Source: Nitrospirota bacterium (lineage in GTDB: Bacteria; Nitrospirota; Nitrospiria; Nitrospirales; Nitrospiraceae). From it: a DNA stretch of 38,270 nucleotides. Shown piece after piece: positions 18,182 to 28,557 of the stretch. Where the stretch lies: NCBI GenBank assembly GCA_002737345.1, contig NSIK01000029.1, forward strand, positions 1-38,270. The letters are read 5' to 3'. The position numbers and the translations under genes were made by a program. Every line of letters starts with the position of its first letter. Position 1 is the stretch's first letter. A model generated the notes under the pieces. That model was not told the origin of the DNA. It saw only the letters and a list, made by a program, of their open reading frames with translations, and ran no database searches.

Positions 18182-19648
18182 CTAGCGCAGATGGTCCATA
18201 AACAGAGTGGCCAGGGTGAGATAGATGGTAATGCCCGTGATGTCGTTGGCCGTCGTCACAAAGGGACCAGCCGCCACGGCAGGATCCACCCCTATGCGTT
18301 TTAGCAGAATGGGCATGAACGTCGCCATGCTGGTCGAGACCATGAAGGCCATAATCAGCGATGCCCCCACGACCATGCCCAGAAAAGCTTGATGCCACAG
18401 CCAGCCCACAATGGTAAGAATCAGCCCGCAGGCGAACCCCATCAGGAGGCCAACCTTAATTTCTCTGATAAACACGGTCCGCACATCTGTCAGCGCGATC
18501 AGCCCTGTCGCCAATCCGCGAATAATCAGCGTCGAGGACTGAAGACCCACGTTTCCACCCATGGCGGCGATGACCGGGATAAAACTGACGATAGCCACCA
18601 CTTCCTGAATCGTGTAGCGGAACTCCCACAGAATCGCACCTGAGAAGAGACTGCCGACGAGGTTCGTAAAAAGCCAGGGAAGCCGGTGCTTCGCCGATGC
18701 CACGCTGGAGGATTTCGAGACCGAGTCCTCCTCGATCGCGCCGGCCATCTTGAGCATATCTTCGGTCGCTTCTTCCCGGATCACGTCCACCACGTCGTCA
18801 ACCGTGATGATGCCGACCAATTTGTTGTCTTTGTCGATGACGGGAATCGCGAGCAAGTTGTAACTTGCCACCTGGCGAGCAACTTCCTCCTGGTCCATAT
18901 CGACCGTCACGCTGATGACATCACGCGTGGCGATGTTTTTCAGTGGCGTCGAGGGCGGCACCGTCAGCAACTGTCGAAGCGAGAGCACCCCGACCAGACG
19001 CTCATCCCGGTCGGTCACGTAAATGTAGAACACCATTTCCGCATCGGTCGCCAGCTGGAGGCGGTGGATGGCATCCTGCGCCGTCGCTTCTTCCGGCAGC
19101 GCGAAGAACTCCGTCGTCATGATACCGCCGGCTGTATCCTTCGGATACTTCAGCAGGTCGGCGACTTCCGTGGAGTCCTCCGTCCGCATCAACGAGAGAA
19201 TCTCCGTCGCTCGCTCTTCCGACAGCACCCCGAGGATGTAAGCCACGTCGTCAGGGCCGAGGTCCTTGATCAACCCAGCAATATCCGAAGGCAACAGATC
19301 CGCCAACACCTGATTGATGCTGTCGCTATCGAGCTCGCTTAGCACCTGACCACGCTTCGACTCGCCCTGTACCAGCTCGAACACTTCGCGTTTTTCTTTG
19401 GAGGACGACAGATGGACGATCACTTTGGCCACATCGGCCTGGTGCATCCGACCCAGCATCTTGGCGAGATTAGTAATCGCGCCACGACGCAAGAGCCGCT
19501 GCACCGACAACAAGACGATGTCGGACTTGGCCCGGCCTCGATCGGCGGGGTCGCGCAACGCGTCGCGGAGGAGATCCTTCTCTCCCGGACGAGGGCGCGG
19601 ATCTACCGGACTTGATTCTGGCATGCGTTCAGTTGGCTGCATTGTCAT
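18182..19648 (-). CDS. mgtE: magnesium transporter MgtE
   Basis: MgtE is a homodimeric Mg2+ channel of the inner membrane gated by cytosolic Mg2+. The protein (488 residues from the ATG at 19648; an ATG two codons later is equally possible) has the superhelical N domain (LGRMHQADVAKVIVHL and later DLGPDDVAYILGVL), a CBS pair (about 130-255, ending VDDVVDVIREEATEDM) and a C-terminal membrane domain of about five helices. The pore region includes NVGLQSSTLIIRGLATG and FVTTANDITGITIYL. The upstream gap is too short for an M-box riboswitch. It follows era by 79 bases. Confidence 0.95.
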   Translation of the reverse strand: MTMQPTERMPESSPVDPRPRPGEKDLLRDALRDPADRGRAKSDIVLLSVQRLLRRGAITNLAKMLGRMHQADVAKVIVHLSSSKEKREVFELVQGESKRGQVLSELDSDSINQVLADLLPSDIAGLIKDLGPDDVAYILGVLSEERATEILSLMRTEDSTEVADLLKYPKDTAGGIMTTEFFALPEEATAQDAIHRLQLATDAEMVFYIYVTDRDERLVGVLSLRQLLTVPPSTPLKNIATRDVISVTVDMDQEEVARQVASYNLLAIPVIDKDNKLVGIITVDDVVDVIREEATEDMLKMAGAIEEDSVSKSSSVASAKHRLPWLFTNLVGSLFSGAILWEFRYTIQEVVAIVSFIPVIAAMGGNVGLQSSTLIIRGLATGLIALTDVRTVFIREIKVGLLMGFACGLILTIVGWLWHQAFLGMVVGASLIMAFMVSTSMATFMPILLKRIGVDPAVAAGPFVTTANDITGITIYLTLATLFMDHLR

Positions 19649-19665
19649 TCCAAGCCTAAAATTCT

Positions 19666-19720
19666 GAACGTCGAACGTCGGCAAGTCTTCGACCGAGACT
19701 TGATGACGTTATGGACTTGC
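19666..19720. repeat. dispersed intergenic repeat, copy 1
   Basis: This stretch between era and mgtE has a GAACGTC doublet, then AAGTCT and AGACTT as arms of a small hairpin, then GAGACTTGATGACGTT. The last 16 bases recur with one mismatch at about 26680-26695, in the glmS-gatC gap. The shared core and intergenic position suggest a short interspersed element; the boundaries are approximate. Confidence 0.5.
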
Positions 19721-19727
19721 GGACCAT

Positions 19728-20612
19728 CTAATATCCCAGCTCCGTGAGTGCATGCTCATCTTCCCGCCAGGCCTCCCGCACTTTCACCCACAGCTGCAGA
19801 AACACTTTCATCTCAAAGATCTCTTCCAGTTCCGTCCGCGCCTCGGTCCCGACCTCCTTGAGCCGATCTCCGTGCTTCCCGATCAGGATCGCCTTATGAG
19901 ACTCCCGCTCAACCAGCACCGTCGCGCTGATGCGGGCGAGCTTCCCCTCCTCCACAAAGGCATCGATCTCCACCGCCACCGAATAGGGCACTTCTTCATA
20001 GGTCTGGAGCAAGATCTTCTCGCGAATCATCTCGGCGGCCAAAGTCCGCATGGACTGATCGGTTACGGTGTCTTCCCCATAGCCCGCATCTCCTTCCGGA
20101 AGATGGGCCACGGTCACAGACAGCAGACGATCGACATTGTCGCCGGTTTCAGCCGACACCGGCACCACGTCCGTCCATGCGAAAAGCCGCGCGTAGGTCT
20201 CCATTACCGGCAGCAACTTAAGCTTATTGACCAGATCCACCTTGTTCAGCACCAAGATCACCGGACGCAGACGCTTCCGGATCGCCCCTTTCACATGATC
20301 GATCACCAACAGATCGCCGGGACCGGGCGAACTCGTCGTGTCCATCAGCACGTACAAGATGTCCGCCTCCTCCAACGTCTCGACCGTGGTGCGGACCATA
20401 CGCCGGTTAAGCAAATGTTGCGGCTTGTGCAGCCCAGGCGTATCGAGCAACGCGATCTGCGCGCCAGGCACATGCACGACTCCCAAAATTCTCGTTCTCG
20501 TTGTTTGCGGTTTATCAGAAACGATCGCCACTTTCTGCTTCAACAATTGGTTGAGTAAGGTCGACTTTCCGACGTTCGGCCGGCCAATGATTGCGACTGT
20601 GCCAAACCTCAT
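19728..20612 (-). CDS. era: GTPase Era
   Basis: Era binds the 3' end of 16S rRNA and is needed for 30S assembly. I chose the ATG at 20612 (294 residues, MRFGTVAIIG), just after the ftsB-like stop; a longer frame would cover that gene. The G motifs are GRPNVGKST (10-18), DTPGLHKPQ, NKVDL and a VSAETGDN G5 region. The C-terminal KH domain has KAILIGKHGDRLKEVG. The classic Era order and length are kept. The downstream gene is mgtE and recO follows, consistent with the frequent era-recO linkage. Confidence 0.97.
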   Translation of the reverse strand: MRFGTVAIIGRPNVGKSTLLNQLLKQKVAIVSDKPQTTRTRILGVVHVPGAQIALLDTPGLHKPQHLLNRRMVRTTVETLEEADILYVLMDTTSSPGPGDLLVIDHVKGAIRKRLRPVILVLNKVDLVNKLKLLPVMETYARLFAWTDVVPVSAETGDNVDRLLSVTVAHLPEGDAGYGEDTVTDQSMRTLAAEMIREKILLQTYEEVPYSVAVEIDAFVEEGKLARISATVLVERESHKAILIGKHGDRLKEVGTEARTELEEIFEMKVFLQLWVKVREAWREDEHALTELGY

Positions 20613-20619
20613 GGTGCAA

Positions 20620-20970
20620 CTACGGACGAGGCCGCTCCTGTGATGGTGAAGGAACCAATTGATACACAGTTTCACCTTTACGGACATACCCGAGCTGCTC
20701 TCGCGCCAACTGTTCGATCGTCGCAGGATCTCGCTCCAAACGGTCGATCTTCCCCCGCAGCGTGAGGGTCGCGCGCTGCAGCTCTTGAAGATCGAGGCCC
20801 AGTTGTTGTGCGTGATTGCGCATAGAGAAATACAGCGGCAGCCCCAGATCACCAAACACCAACGCGACCAGCAGCAACAGACAAGCGGCTCCTCCGGCAT
20901 AATGTGCGCCCGTGACCAGGCGGCGCTGCCAGTCGAGCCACTGTCTACTTCTGTTTTGCTTAATGATCAT
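20620..20970 (-). CDS. ftsB: FtsB/DivIC-like septum formation initiator
   Basis: This 116-residue bitopic protein has a short basic cytoplasmic N-terminus, one membrane helix (about 24-45, GGAACLLLLVALVFGD), and a periplasmic coiled coil (NHAQQLGLDLQELQ through GKIDRLERD). It then carries the hallmark ATIEQLAREQLGYVRKGETVYQL. FtsB works with FtsL and FtsQ to activate septal wall synthesis. It sits directly after eno, the common eno-ftsB arrangement in proteobacteria, and 7 bases before era. The symbol is by family and neighbourhood. Confidence 0.88.
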   Translation of the reverse strand: MIIKQNRSRQWLDWQRRLVTGAHYAGGAACLLLLVALVFGDLGLPLYFSMRNHAQQLGLDLQELQRATLTLRGKIDRLERDPATIEQLAREQLGYVRKGETVYQLVPSPSQERPRP

Positions 20971-20990
20971 CGTCGTACTCGCATGATCGA

Positions 20991-22289
<1,299 letters not shown>

Positions 22290-22395
22290 TTATGACTGGT
22301 CACCCTCAGAGCGAGAATGAGATATCTTCAACTACGCACGTCCAACGGGGGCCTTCTGAGGCCGCGCGCTGTGCGAGCAAACAAGGCGCCCAACC

Positions 22396-23826
22396 TCATC
22401 CCAATTTCTTCTTTAACAACTCATTCACCTTCCCGGGATTCGCCTTGCCGCCTGACGACTTCATCACCTGTCCGACCAGGAATCCCAGCACCTGCTGCTT
22501 GCCCTCTTTGAATTGCGTTACCTGTGACGGATTCTTTGCCAGCACGTCAATAATGATCTGGCCCAGCGCCCCTTCATCGGAGACTTGCACGAGCCCCTGC
22601 TCCTGAACGATCTGCTCGGGCGTCTTCCCGCTGCTATACACTTCCGGGAAAATCTCGCGCGCGACCTTCAAACTGATAGTCCCCTGCTCGACCAACTGCA
22701 ACAGACTCACCAGCCGTTCCGGCGAAACCGGCGACACGCTCGCATCGGTTCCTGAATTATTCAGTTCCCTGGTAAGTTCGCCCATCACCCAATTGCTCAC
22801 TGTCTTGGGCTGACTGAAGAGTTTCACCGCCGTCTCAAAGTAATCAGCCACAGCCCTCGACGCAGTCAGCACGCCAGCATCGTACTCGGACAGAGCAAAC
22901 TCGCTGACGAATCGCTGCAGCCTGGCGACAGGCAATTCCGTCACCTGCTTGCGACAGCCCTCGATCCATTCCTTGTCCAGCTTGAGCGGCACCAGATCGG
23001 GATCGGGGAAATAGCGATAGTCGTGCGCCTCTTCCTTGGAGCGCATGACTGCCGTCTCGCCGCGATCGAGGTTCCAGAGCCTAGTCTCCTGATTGATCTT
23101 CCCGCCCTCGCTCAGCACCTTGGTCTGGCGCTTGATTTCATACTCGATGGCATCCTTGACGAACTTGAACGAATTGATATTTTTCAGTTCGACCTTGGTA
23201 CCAAATTCCTTCTGGCCCACAGGACGAAGCGAGAGGTTCGGCTCGCAGCGGAAGCTCCCCTCATCCATATTGCCGTCACAGACTTCCAGATACATGAGCA
23301 CATCGCGAAGGCCCTTCAAGTAGGCCACAACTTCATCGGCCGACCGGAGGTCTGGCTCCGTCACGATCTCCAGTAGTGGCGTGCCGGCCCGATTCAAATC
23401 GACACGGCTCCCATTGGCGCCAACCACATGGACGCTCTTCCCCGCGTCTTCTTCCAAGTGGGCGCGCCTGATACGAACGCGCCGTGGCTTACCGTCAGCC
23501 GAGACAATCTCGATCCAGCCATGTTCGCAGATCGGCTCCTCGTATTGCGAAATCTGATAGCCCTTGGGCAGGTCCGGATAGAAGTAGTTCTTGCGCGCAA
23601 AGAGATTATTCCCCGCGATGGTGCAATTCAACGCCAAACCGGCCCGCACCGCCATCTCGACCGCCGCCCGATTGATCACCGGCAACGTGCCGGGAAGTCC
23701 CAAGCAGAGCGGGCAAGTCTGGCTATTGGCCGTCAGCCCGAATTGCGTCCCGCAGCCGCAAAACAACTTGGACTTAGTCCGCAGCTGCGCATGCACTTCT
23801 ACTCCGATGACGACTTCATACGTCAT
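22396..23826 (-). CDS. gatB: aspartyl/glutamyl-tRNA amidotransferase subunit GatB
   Basis: GatB is the tRNA-binding kinase subunit of the GatCAB complex, which converts Glu-tRNA(Gln) and Asp-tRNA(Asn) to the amides. The 476-residue protein begins [15 protein letters not shown], has the cradle-domain [32 protein letters not shown] and [16 protein letters not shown], and the C-terminal YqeY-like domain with [20 protein letters not shown]. It is three bases after a small gene and is the last gene of the gat cluster. Cysteines near residues 23-41 (FCGCGTQ, CPLC) fit the zinc-binding form. Confidence 0.98.
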   Translation of the reverse strand: MTYEVVIGVEVHAQLRTKSKLFCGCGTQFGLTANSQTCPLCLGLPGTLPVINRAAVEMAVRAGLALNCTIAGNNLFARKNYFYPDLPKGYQISQYEEPICEHGWIEIVSADGKPRRVRIRRAHLEEDAGKSVHVVGANGSRVDLNRAGTPLLEIVTEPDLRSADEVVAYLKGLRDVLMYLEVCDGNMDEGSFRCEPNLSLRPVGQKEFGTKVELKNINSFKFVKDAIEYEIKRQTKVLSEGGKINQETRLWNLDRGETAVMRSKEEAHDYRYFPDPDLVPLKLDKEWIEGCRKQVTELPVARLQRFVSEFALSEYDAGVLTASRAVADYFETAVKLFSQPKTVSNWVMGELTRELNNSGTDASVSPVSPERLVSLLQLVEQGTISLKVAREIFPEVYSSGKTPEQIVQEQGLVQVSDEGALGQIIIDVLAKNPSQVTQFKEGKQQVLGFLVGQVMKSSGGKANPGKVNELLKKKLG

Positions 23827-23829
23827 AAT

Positions 23830-24021
23830 TTAGCTGCGTTCCTCTCCACGCAATCGGTCGCACTCGCGTTTCATCGCCTCACCTCCAACATCGAACGCCT
23901 CGCGCAAAACCGCCTTCTTCGAGTTCACAACCTCTTTCCCCTCTTCCACGACCTCTTCCACCGGTTGCCGCACCACCCAGAAATGCCAGCATGACTGTTG
24001 CGGCCGAGGAACCTCGATCAT
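23830..24021 (-). CDS. small hypothetical protein coupled to the DUF948 gene
   Basis: The 63-residue frame starts at an ATGA overlap with the DUF948 gene stop and ends three bases before gatB, so its position argues for a real gene. The C-terminal half is helical and charged (EEVVEEGKEVVNSKKAVLRE, then AFDVGGEAMKRE) and recalls the tails of YtxH-like stress proteins that often sit with DUF948 genes. The first 25 residues are unlike that family, so it may be a shortened or frameshifted relative. No domain is recognised with confidence. Confidence 0.55.
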   Translation of the reverse strand: MIEVPRPQQSCWHFWVVRQPVEEVVEEGKEVVNSKKAVLREAFDVGGEAMKRECDRLRGEERS

Positions 24022-24425
24022 CCGACATTGCGATGCGTTCCTTCTTCACGAAACCGCTTTTTCATGACTTGAGTTGCGGCTTTAAATCCTGCCACCACGC
24101 TCGCCACATTGTTTACGAACAATCCGCTCGAGCCCCTCACGACATCATGCGCATCCTGAATCGACTCTCCCACTTCCCCGACTGCATGCAAGAGGACGGC
24201 AGCATGTTCGGCTCCCCCGCGAGCCTGTTCTGTCAGGTCGTTGAGGTTGTGGCTTATGGCTAGAAGCTCGCCGATCAACGGCGGCAAATCCTTATTCATC
24301 GTCACGAACAGCTGCTCGGATTCCGCCACGGTCTTGCGAAGCTGAATCAGCACCGGCACGAGATAGCTCACCAACACTGCAAACGCGACCGCCACCAGCA
24401 GCACAGCCATTTCAACAATTGTCAT
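24018..24425 (-). CDS. DUF948 domain membrane protein
   Basis: A 135-residue protein with one N-terminal membrane helix (about 4-27, VEMAVLLVAVAFAVLVSYLVPVL) followed by a long amphipathic helical region (TVAESEQLFVTMNKDLPPLIGELLAISHNLNDLT) matches DUF948/YtxG-like proteins, which are of unknown function and possibly stress or envelope related. The ATG at 24425 has GGAGGTG upstream. It lies 43 bases after gatA and overlaps the next small gene by 4 bases. Co-transcription with gatA and gatB is likely. Confidence 0.8.
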   Translation of the reverse strand: MTIVEMAVLLVAVAFAVLVSYLVPVLIQLRKTVAESEQLFVTMNKDLPPLIGELLAISHNLNDLTEQARGGAEHAAVLLHAVGEVGESIQDAHDVVRGSSGLFVNNVASVVAGFKAATQVMKKRFREEGTHRNVG

Positions 24426-24468
24426 AAGGCACCTCCGCTAACGCGTTCTCCCTATATCTCCTTGCCCC

Positions 24469-25935
24469 TCACCGTATCACCGGCTTCTTCATCCGCCACT
24501 GCGTGCTCTGTTCATAGGCATAGGCTGCCCGCAAGAGCGTGTCCTCTTCGAAGGGCCGACCGATCAGCTGCAACCCAATAGGCAAACCTGTCTGACTAAA
24601 ACCACAGGGCAGCGAAATCGCCGGCACCCCAGCCAGGTTCACCGAAATGGTGAAAATATCCGACAAATACATTTGCAGCGGATCTTCGCTCTTCGCGCCG
24701 AACTGAAATGCCGGCGTGGGCGTCACGGGAGTCACGATGAGATCGACGTCGTGAAAAGCCGCATCGAAATCCTGGCGGATCAAGGTACGCACCGCCTGCG
24801 CTTTCCCGTAATACGTATCGTAATAGCCGGCGCTAAGCACATAGGTGCCCAACATGATCCGGCGCTTCACTTCCGGCCCGAACCCCTCCTGCCTCGTCTT
24901 CATATAGAGATCCAGCAGGTCTTTCGTTTCCTTGGCGCGAAGTCCGAACTTTACCCCATCGTAACGGGCCAGATTCGAACTGGCCTCGGCTGTCGCAATG
25001 ACATAATAGGTCGCCACGGCCGCATCCGTCCGGGGCAACTGAATTTCCTTGATCGTGCATCCAAGCGCTTTCAGCTCCTCGATCGCTGCCCGCACGGCCT
25101 GCTCCACATCCGGGTCCAGTCCCTCAGCAAAGAACTCGGCTGGCACCCCGACCTTCAGTCTCTTAAGATCTTTCTTCTTCAACGCCTTCATGTAGTCCGG
25201 CACTGGGACATCCGCCGACGTTGAATCCAACGGATCGTGGCCAGCAATGGCGCCGAGAAGGAACGCCGCGTCCGTCACATCTTTCGTGATCGGTCCAATT
25301 TGATCAAGCGAGGAGGCAAAGGCGATCAACCCATATCGGGAAACCCGCCCATAGGTCGGCTTGAGCCCGACCACCCCGCAAAATGCCGCAGGCTGACGGA
25401 TCGATCCGCCCGTATCGGAGCCCAAGGCCGCCGCACATTCGTCCGCCGCCACAGCAGCAGCAGAGCCTCCGCTGGACCCTCCCGGCACACAATGCAGATT
25501 CCAGGGATTGCGGCTCGGCCCAAAGGCAGAGTTCTCGGTGGAAGAGCCCATCGCAAATTCATCGAGGTTGGTCTTCCCGAGAAGCAAGTATCCCTGTTGA
25601 CGCAACTTCGCAATCACCGTCGCATCGTATGGCGGCACAAAGTTTCCAAGCATCCGTGAGGCGCAGGTCGTGGTCACGCCCTCGGTGCAGATATTATCTT
25701 TGATCGCTAGGGGCATGCCCATCATCGGCGCCGTCTTCCGCCAGCCTTTCAGGGACGCATCGAGTGCGCTCGCCTGTGCCATCACCGAATCCTTGGTCTG
25801 CGTGATGTAGGCCTTCACCTTGGACTCCACCTGGCCGATCCGCAACCCGTAGGCGCGCACGATCTCCGTGGCCGTGACTTCCCCGGCGGTGAATTTCTTA
25901 TGGAGCTCATAGAGCGTGAGTTTATGAATCGACAT
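24469..25935 (-). CDS. gatA: aspartyl/glutamyl-tRNA amidotransferase subunit GatA
   Basis: GatA is the glutaminase subunit that supplies ammonia to GatB. The 488-residue protein carries the amidase signature with the Ser-cisSer-Lys triad: Lys79 (LAIKDN), Ser154 ([14 protein letters not shown]) and Ser178 ([10 protein letters not shown]). The C-terminal end has [25 protein letters not shown], as expected. Its ATG shares one base with the panD stop (TGATG). With gatC and gatB in the cluster, the complex is complete, implying indirect charging of Gln and/or Asn tRNA. Confidence 0.98.
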   Translation of the reverse strand: MSIHKLTLYELHKKFTAGEVTATEIVRAYGLRIGQVESKVKAYITQTKDSVMAQASALDASLKGWRKTAPMMGMPLAIKDNICTEGVTTTCASRMLGNFVPPYDATVIAKLRQQGYLLLGKTNLDEFAMGSSTENSAFGPSRNPWNLHCVPGGSSGGSAAAVAADECAAALGSDTGGSIRQPAAFCGVVGLKPTYGRVSRYGLIAFASSLDQIGPITKDVTDAAFLLGAIAGHDPLDSTSADVPVPDYMKALKKKDLKRLKVGVPAEFFAEGLDPDVEQAVRAAIEELKALGCTIKEIQLPRTDAAVATYYVIATAEASSNLARYDGVKFGLRAKETKDLLDLYMKTRQEGFGPEVKRRIMLGTYVLSAGYYDTYYGKAQAVRTLIRQDFDAAFHDVDLIVTPVTPTPAFQFGAKSEDPLQMYLSDIFTISVNLAGVPAISLPCGFSQTGLPIGLQLIGRPFEEDTLLRAAYAYEQSTQWRMKKPVIR

Positions 25936-26300
25936 CAGGGCTTCGTCTTCCCCTGCACCATCTGATTTTTCTCATTGACCTGGATGATCTTGGGCGCATG
26001 CCGGGCGATTTCTTCTTTGGAATAATACTCGTAACAGAAAATGATGATCTGATCGCGCACCGCGCCCTTCCGAGCCGTCGGCCCGTTGAGAATAATTTCG
26101 CCTGCGCCGCGCTTGCCTGCCATCGCATAGGTCATGAACCGCTCGCCGTTATTCAAATTAGAACAGACGATCGCCTCATAGGGTAAAATCCCCGCCGCTT
26201 CCATCAGATTCTCATCGATTGTGAGACTGCCTTCATAATCGAGGCAGGACTCGGTGACCGTGGCGCGATGAATTTTCGACCGCAACATTTGCCTGAACAT
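25935..26300 (-). CDS. panD: aspartate 1-decarboxylase PanD
   Basis: PanD makes beta-alanine from aspartate for pantothenate and CoA. The 121-residue proenzyme has the self-cleavage site Gly24-Ser25 (YEGSLTID), which yields the pyruvoyl group, the active-site SKIHRATVT region with K9 and H11, and NGERFMTYA and [16 protein letters not shown]. The ATG has GAGG upstream. Its position between gatC and gatA, with a one-base overlap to gatA, is unusual; aspartate is a link only by metabolism, and coupling may be chance. Confidence 0.97.
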   Translation of the reverse strand: MFRQMLRSKIHRATVTESCLDYEGSLTIDENLMEAAGILPYEAIVCSNLNNGERFMTYAMAGKRGAGEIILNGPTARKGAVRDQIIIFCYEYYSKEEIARHAPKIIQVNEKNQMVQGKTKP

Positions 26301-26319
26301 TCAAACCTCGCTTACTTAC

Positions 26320-26622
26320 TTAAAGGGGTTGGCGATCTTCGATAATTTTCGGTACGACAAAAAATCCGTCGGCTGACTCCGGTGCATTAGTCACCGCCCG
26401 CTCGACGGGCAGGGACGGCCGTGCCTCATCGGGGCGGAACACATTGACCTGCCCCAACACCGTGGCCGTCGGCTCAACGCCGGTGGTATCATACTGTTTC
26501 AACGTTTCCACATGTGTAAGGATCTGGCTCAGCTGCTTGATAAAAGCAGCCTGCTCGCTCTCCGTCAACTGCAGCCGCGCCAGCTTCGCGACCTTCTCTA
26601 CTTCCTGTTTGGTAATGTTCAT
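26320..26622 (-). CDS. gatC: aspartyl/glutamyl-tRNA amidotransferase subunit GatC
   Basis: GatC is a small stabilising subunit wrapped around GatA and GatB. The 100-residue protein has VEKVAKLARLQLTESEQAAF, QLSQILTHVETL and a C-terminal part reading LRPDE-like VFRPDEARPSLP, all family hallmarks. The ATG at 26622 has only a weak ribosome site. It lies 19 bases before panD and leads the gat cluster; the upstream 96-bp gap contains a dispersed repeat and no clear promoter. Confidence 0.95.
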   Translation of the reverse strand: MNITKQEVEKVAKLARLQLTESEQAAFIKQLSQILTHVETLKQYDTTGVEPTATVLGQVNVFRPDEARPSLPVERAVTNAPESADGFFVVPKIIEDRQPL

Positions 26623-26645
26623 GGAAATTCGTCCCTCACGGCATC

Positions 26646-26713
26646 AAGTCTGTAAAGTCGAAAATCGAGTCCTACGTCGAGACTTGACGACGTTCTGACA
26701 TAGCGACCTTCCG
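26646..26713. repeat. dispersed intergenic repeat, copy 2
   Basis: The gap between the glmS stop and gatC holds AAGTCTGTAAAGTCGAAAAT, then GAGACTTGACGACGTT, which matches copy 1 near mgtE at 15 of 16 bases. AAGTC and GACTT arms could fold. Boundaries are approximate and the relation outside the core is weak. Confidence 0.45.
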
Positions 26714-26718
26714 ACGCA

Positions 26719-28548
26719 TCACTCTACCGTCACGCTCTTGGCCAAGTTCCGTGGCTGATCCACATCTGCTCCCCGCAGCACGGCGATATGATAGGCCAAG
26801 AGCTGCAAGGGAATCGTAAACAAAATTGGGGAGAGCAAGGGATGCGTGTCGGGAATCGTGAAGATCGCATCAGCGATCTTCCCCAACTCCCGCTCGCCTT
26901 CCGCCACCAACGCAATGACCGGCGCGCGCCGGGCCTTCACTTCCATCAGATTGCTCACGGTCTTTTCGTACAACCGGTCCTTCGGCGCCAACACGACCAC
27001 CGGCATGTCCTTGTCGATGAGCGCGATCGGGCCATGCTTCATCTCTCCCGCTGCATAGCCTTCGGCATGAATATAGGACACTTCCTTCAGCTTCAGAGCC
27101 CCTTCCAGCGCGATCGGAAAGTTGATGCCGCGCCCGAGAAACAAGAAATTTCGCTTCTTGTAATACCGCTTGGCAATCGCCACGATCTCCGCCTCGCGGC
27201 CGAGCACCTGCTCGACCAAGACCGGGAGCCGCACGAGACGGTCGAGCCAGGCCTTCCCGTCCGCAACCCCCAGAGTGCCGCGCACGCGCCCTAAATGGAG
27301 CGCCAACATGTAGAGCGCTGTAAGCTGCGCCGTGAAGGCCTTGGTCGAGGCGACGCCGATCTCTGGCCCGCAATGGGTATAGAGGACTCCGTCCGACTCG
27401 CGGGCCAGGGTACTCCCCATCACATTCACGACCGAAACGACCCGCGCCCCCTTCTCCTTCGCTTCACGCGCTGCGGCCAGCGTGTCGGCCGTCTCGCCGG
27501 ACTGCGAGATCGTGATGAAGAGATCCTCTTTCTTGACCAGCGGATCGCGATAGCGGAATTCGCTGGCGATATCCACTTGCACCGGCGTGCGTACCATCTC
27601 CTCCAGCAGATACTTCCCCACCAGCCCCGCATGCCACGAGGTGCCGCAGGCCACGATCCAAATCCGTCCGACTGCGGCAAACTCTTTCGGCGTCAAGCCG
27701 ATATCCGGCAGATCGGCCTCGCCGGTATCGTAGGAATACCGCCCGCGCATCGTATCGAGGATTGTCTGCGGCTGTTCGTGAATCTCCTTCAACATGAAAT
27801 GCGGAAAGCCACCCTTTTCTGCCGCGGAGGCATCCCAGGTGATCTTCGTCGATTTCCGTTTCACCGGACGGCCCTCGATATCGGTAAGAGAGATATCCGT
27901 CGCGGTCACAACCGCCACATCCCCCTCTTCGAGGTAGGTCACGTCGCGGGTATGGGCCAGCATCGCCATGACATCCGAGGCAACAAAGGACGCTGTGGCC
28001 GTTGCCCCCACGACCAGCGGGCAACCCGCGCGCGCCGCGATCATCGTTCCCGGTTCCCGCTCTGAAATAACCGCGAGCGCATAACTGCCTCGCACGTCTT
28101 TGGTCGCCGCCCGCACCGCCTCAGCCAGCGTCACGCCAGGCTGGAAATATTTGTCGATCAGGTGCGCGACTACTTCCGTATCCGTTTCCGAGTGAAACTT
28201 GTACCCTTCCTTCTCCAACTGCTGTTTCAACGGTTGATAGTTTTCGATGATGCCGTTATGCACCAGCACGCAGCCCTTCGAGCGGTGCGGGTGGGCGTTT
28301 TGCTCCGAAGGCCTTCCGTGTGTCGCCCAGCGCGTGTGGCCGATCCCCACGGTGCCGGCGAGCTCTTTTTCCTTGAGCGACTTCTGAAGATTGGCCAGCT
28401 TGCCGACGCTGCGGCGGACTTCAATCTTCTCGCCTTGCAGCACCGCAACGCCGGCCGAGTCATACCCTCGATACTCCAGCTTCGCCAGGCCGCCGATGAG
28501 AATCGGTACCGATGCCTGATCGCCCACATATCCGACGATTCCACACAT
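26719..28548 (-). CDS. glmS: glutamine-fructose-6-phosphate aminotransferase GlmS
   Basis: GlmS makes glucosamine-6-phosphate from fructose-6-phosphate and glutamine, the first step to UDP-GlcNAc. The 609-residue protein starts MCGIVGYVGD with the catalytic Cys after the initiator Met, followed by the class II glutaminase domain (TRWATHGRPSEQNAHPH, NGIIENY), then two SIS domains (CGTSWHAGLVGKYLLEE, ISQSGETADTLAA, LGRGINFPIALEGALKLKE) and the C-terminal RNLAKSVTVE. It follows glmU by 9 bases. No glmS ribozyme is expected or seen upstream because the gene is intra-operonic. Confidence 0.98.
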   Translation of the reverse strand: MCGIVGYVGDQASVPILIGGLAKLEYRGYDSAGVAVLQGEKIEVRRSVGKLANLQKSLKEKELAGTVGIGHTRWATHGRPSEQNAHPHRSKGCVLVHNGIIENYQPLKQQLEKEGYKFHSETDTEVVAHLIDKYFQPGVTLAEAVRAATKDVRGSYALAVISEREPGTMIAARAGCPLVVGATATASFVASDVMAMLAHTRDVTYLEEGDVAVVTATDISLTDIEGRPVKRKSTKITWDASAAEKGGFPHFMLKEIHEQPQTILDTMRGRYSYDTGEADLPDIGLTPKEFAAVGRIWIVACGTSWHAGLVGKYLLEEMVRTPVQVDIASEFRYRDPLVKKEDLFITISQSGETADTLAAAREAKEKGARVVSVVNVMGSTLARESDGVLYTHCGPEIGVASTKAFTAQLTALYMLALHLGRVRGTLGVADGKAWLDRLVRLPVLVEQVLGREAEIVAIAKRYYKKRNFLFLGRGINFPIALEGALKLKEVSYIHAEGYAAGEMKHGPIALIDKDMPVVVLAPKDRLYEKTVSNLMEVKARRAPVIALVAEGERELGKIADAIFTIPDTHPLLSPILFTIPLQLLAYHIAVLRGADVDQPRNLAKSVTVE

Positions 28549-28557
28549 ACGCGCTAC

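Noticed and set aside
19649-19727. M-box magnesium riboswitch before mgtE
   Set aside because: The gap is only 79 bases and holds a repeat; an M-box needs about twice that.
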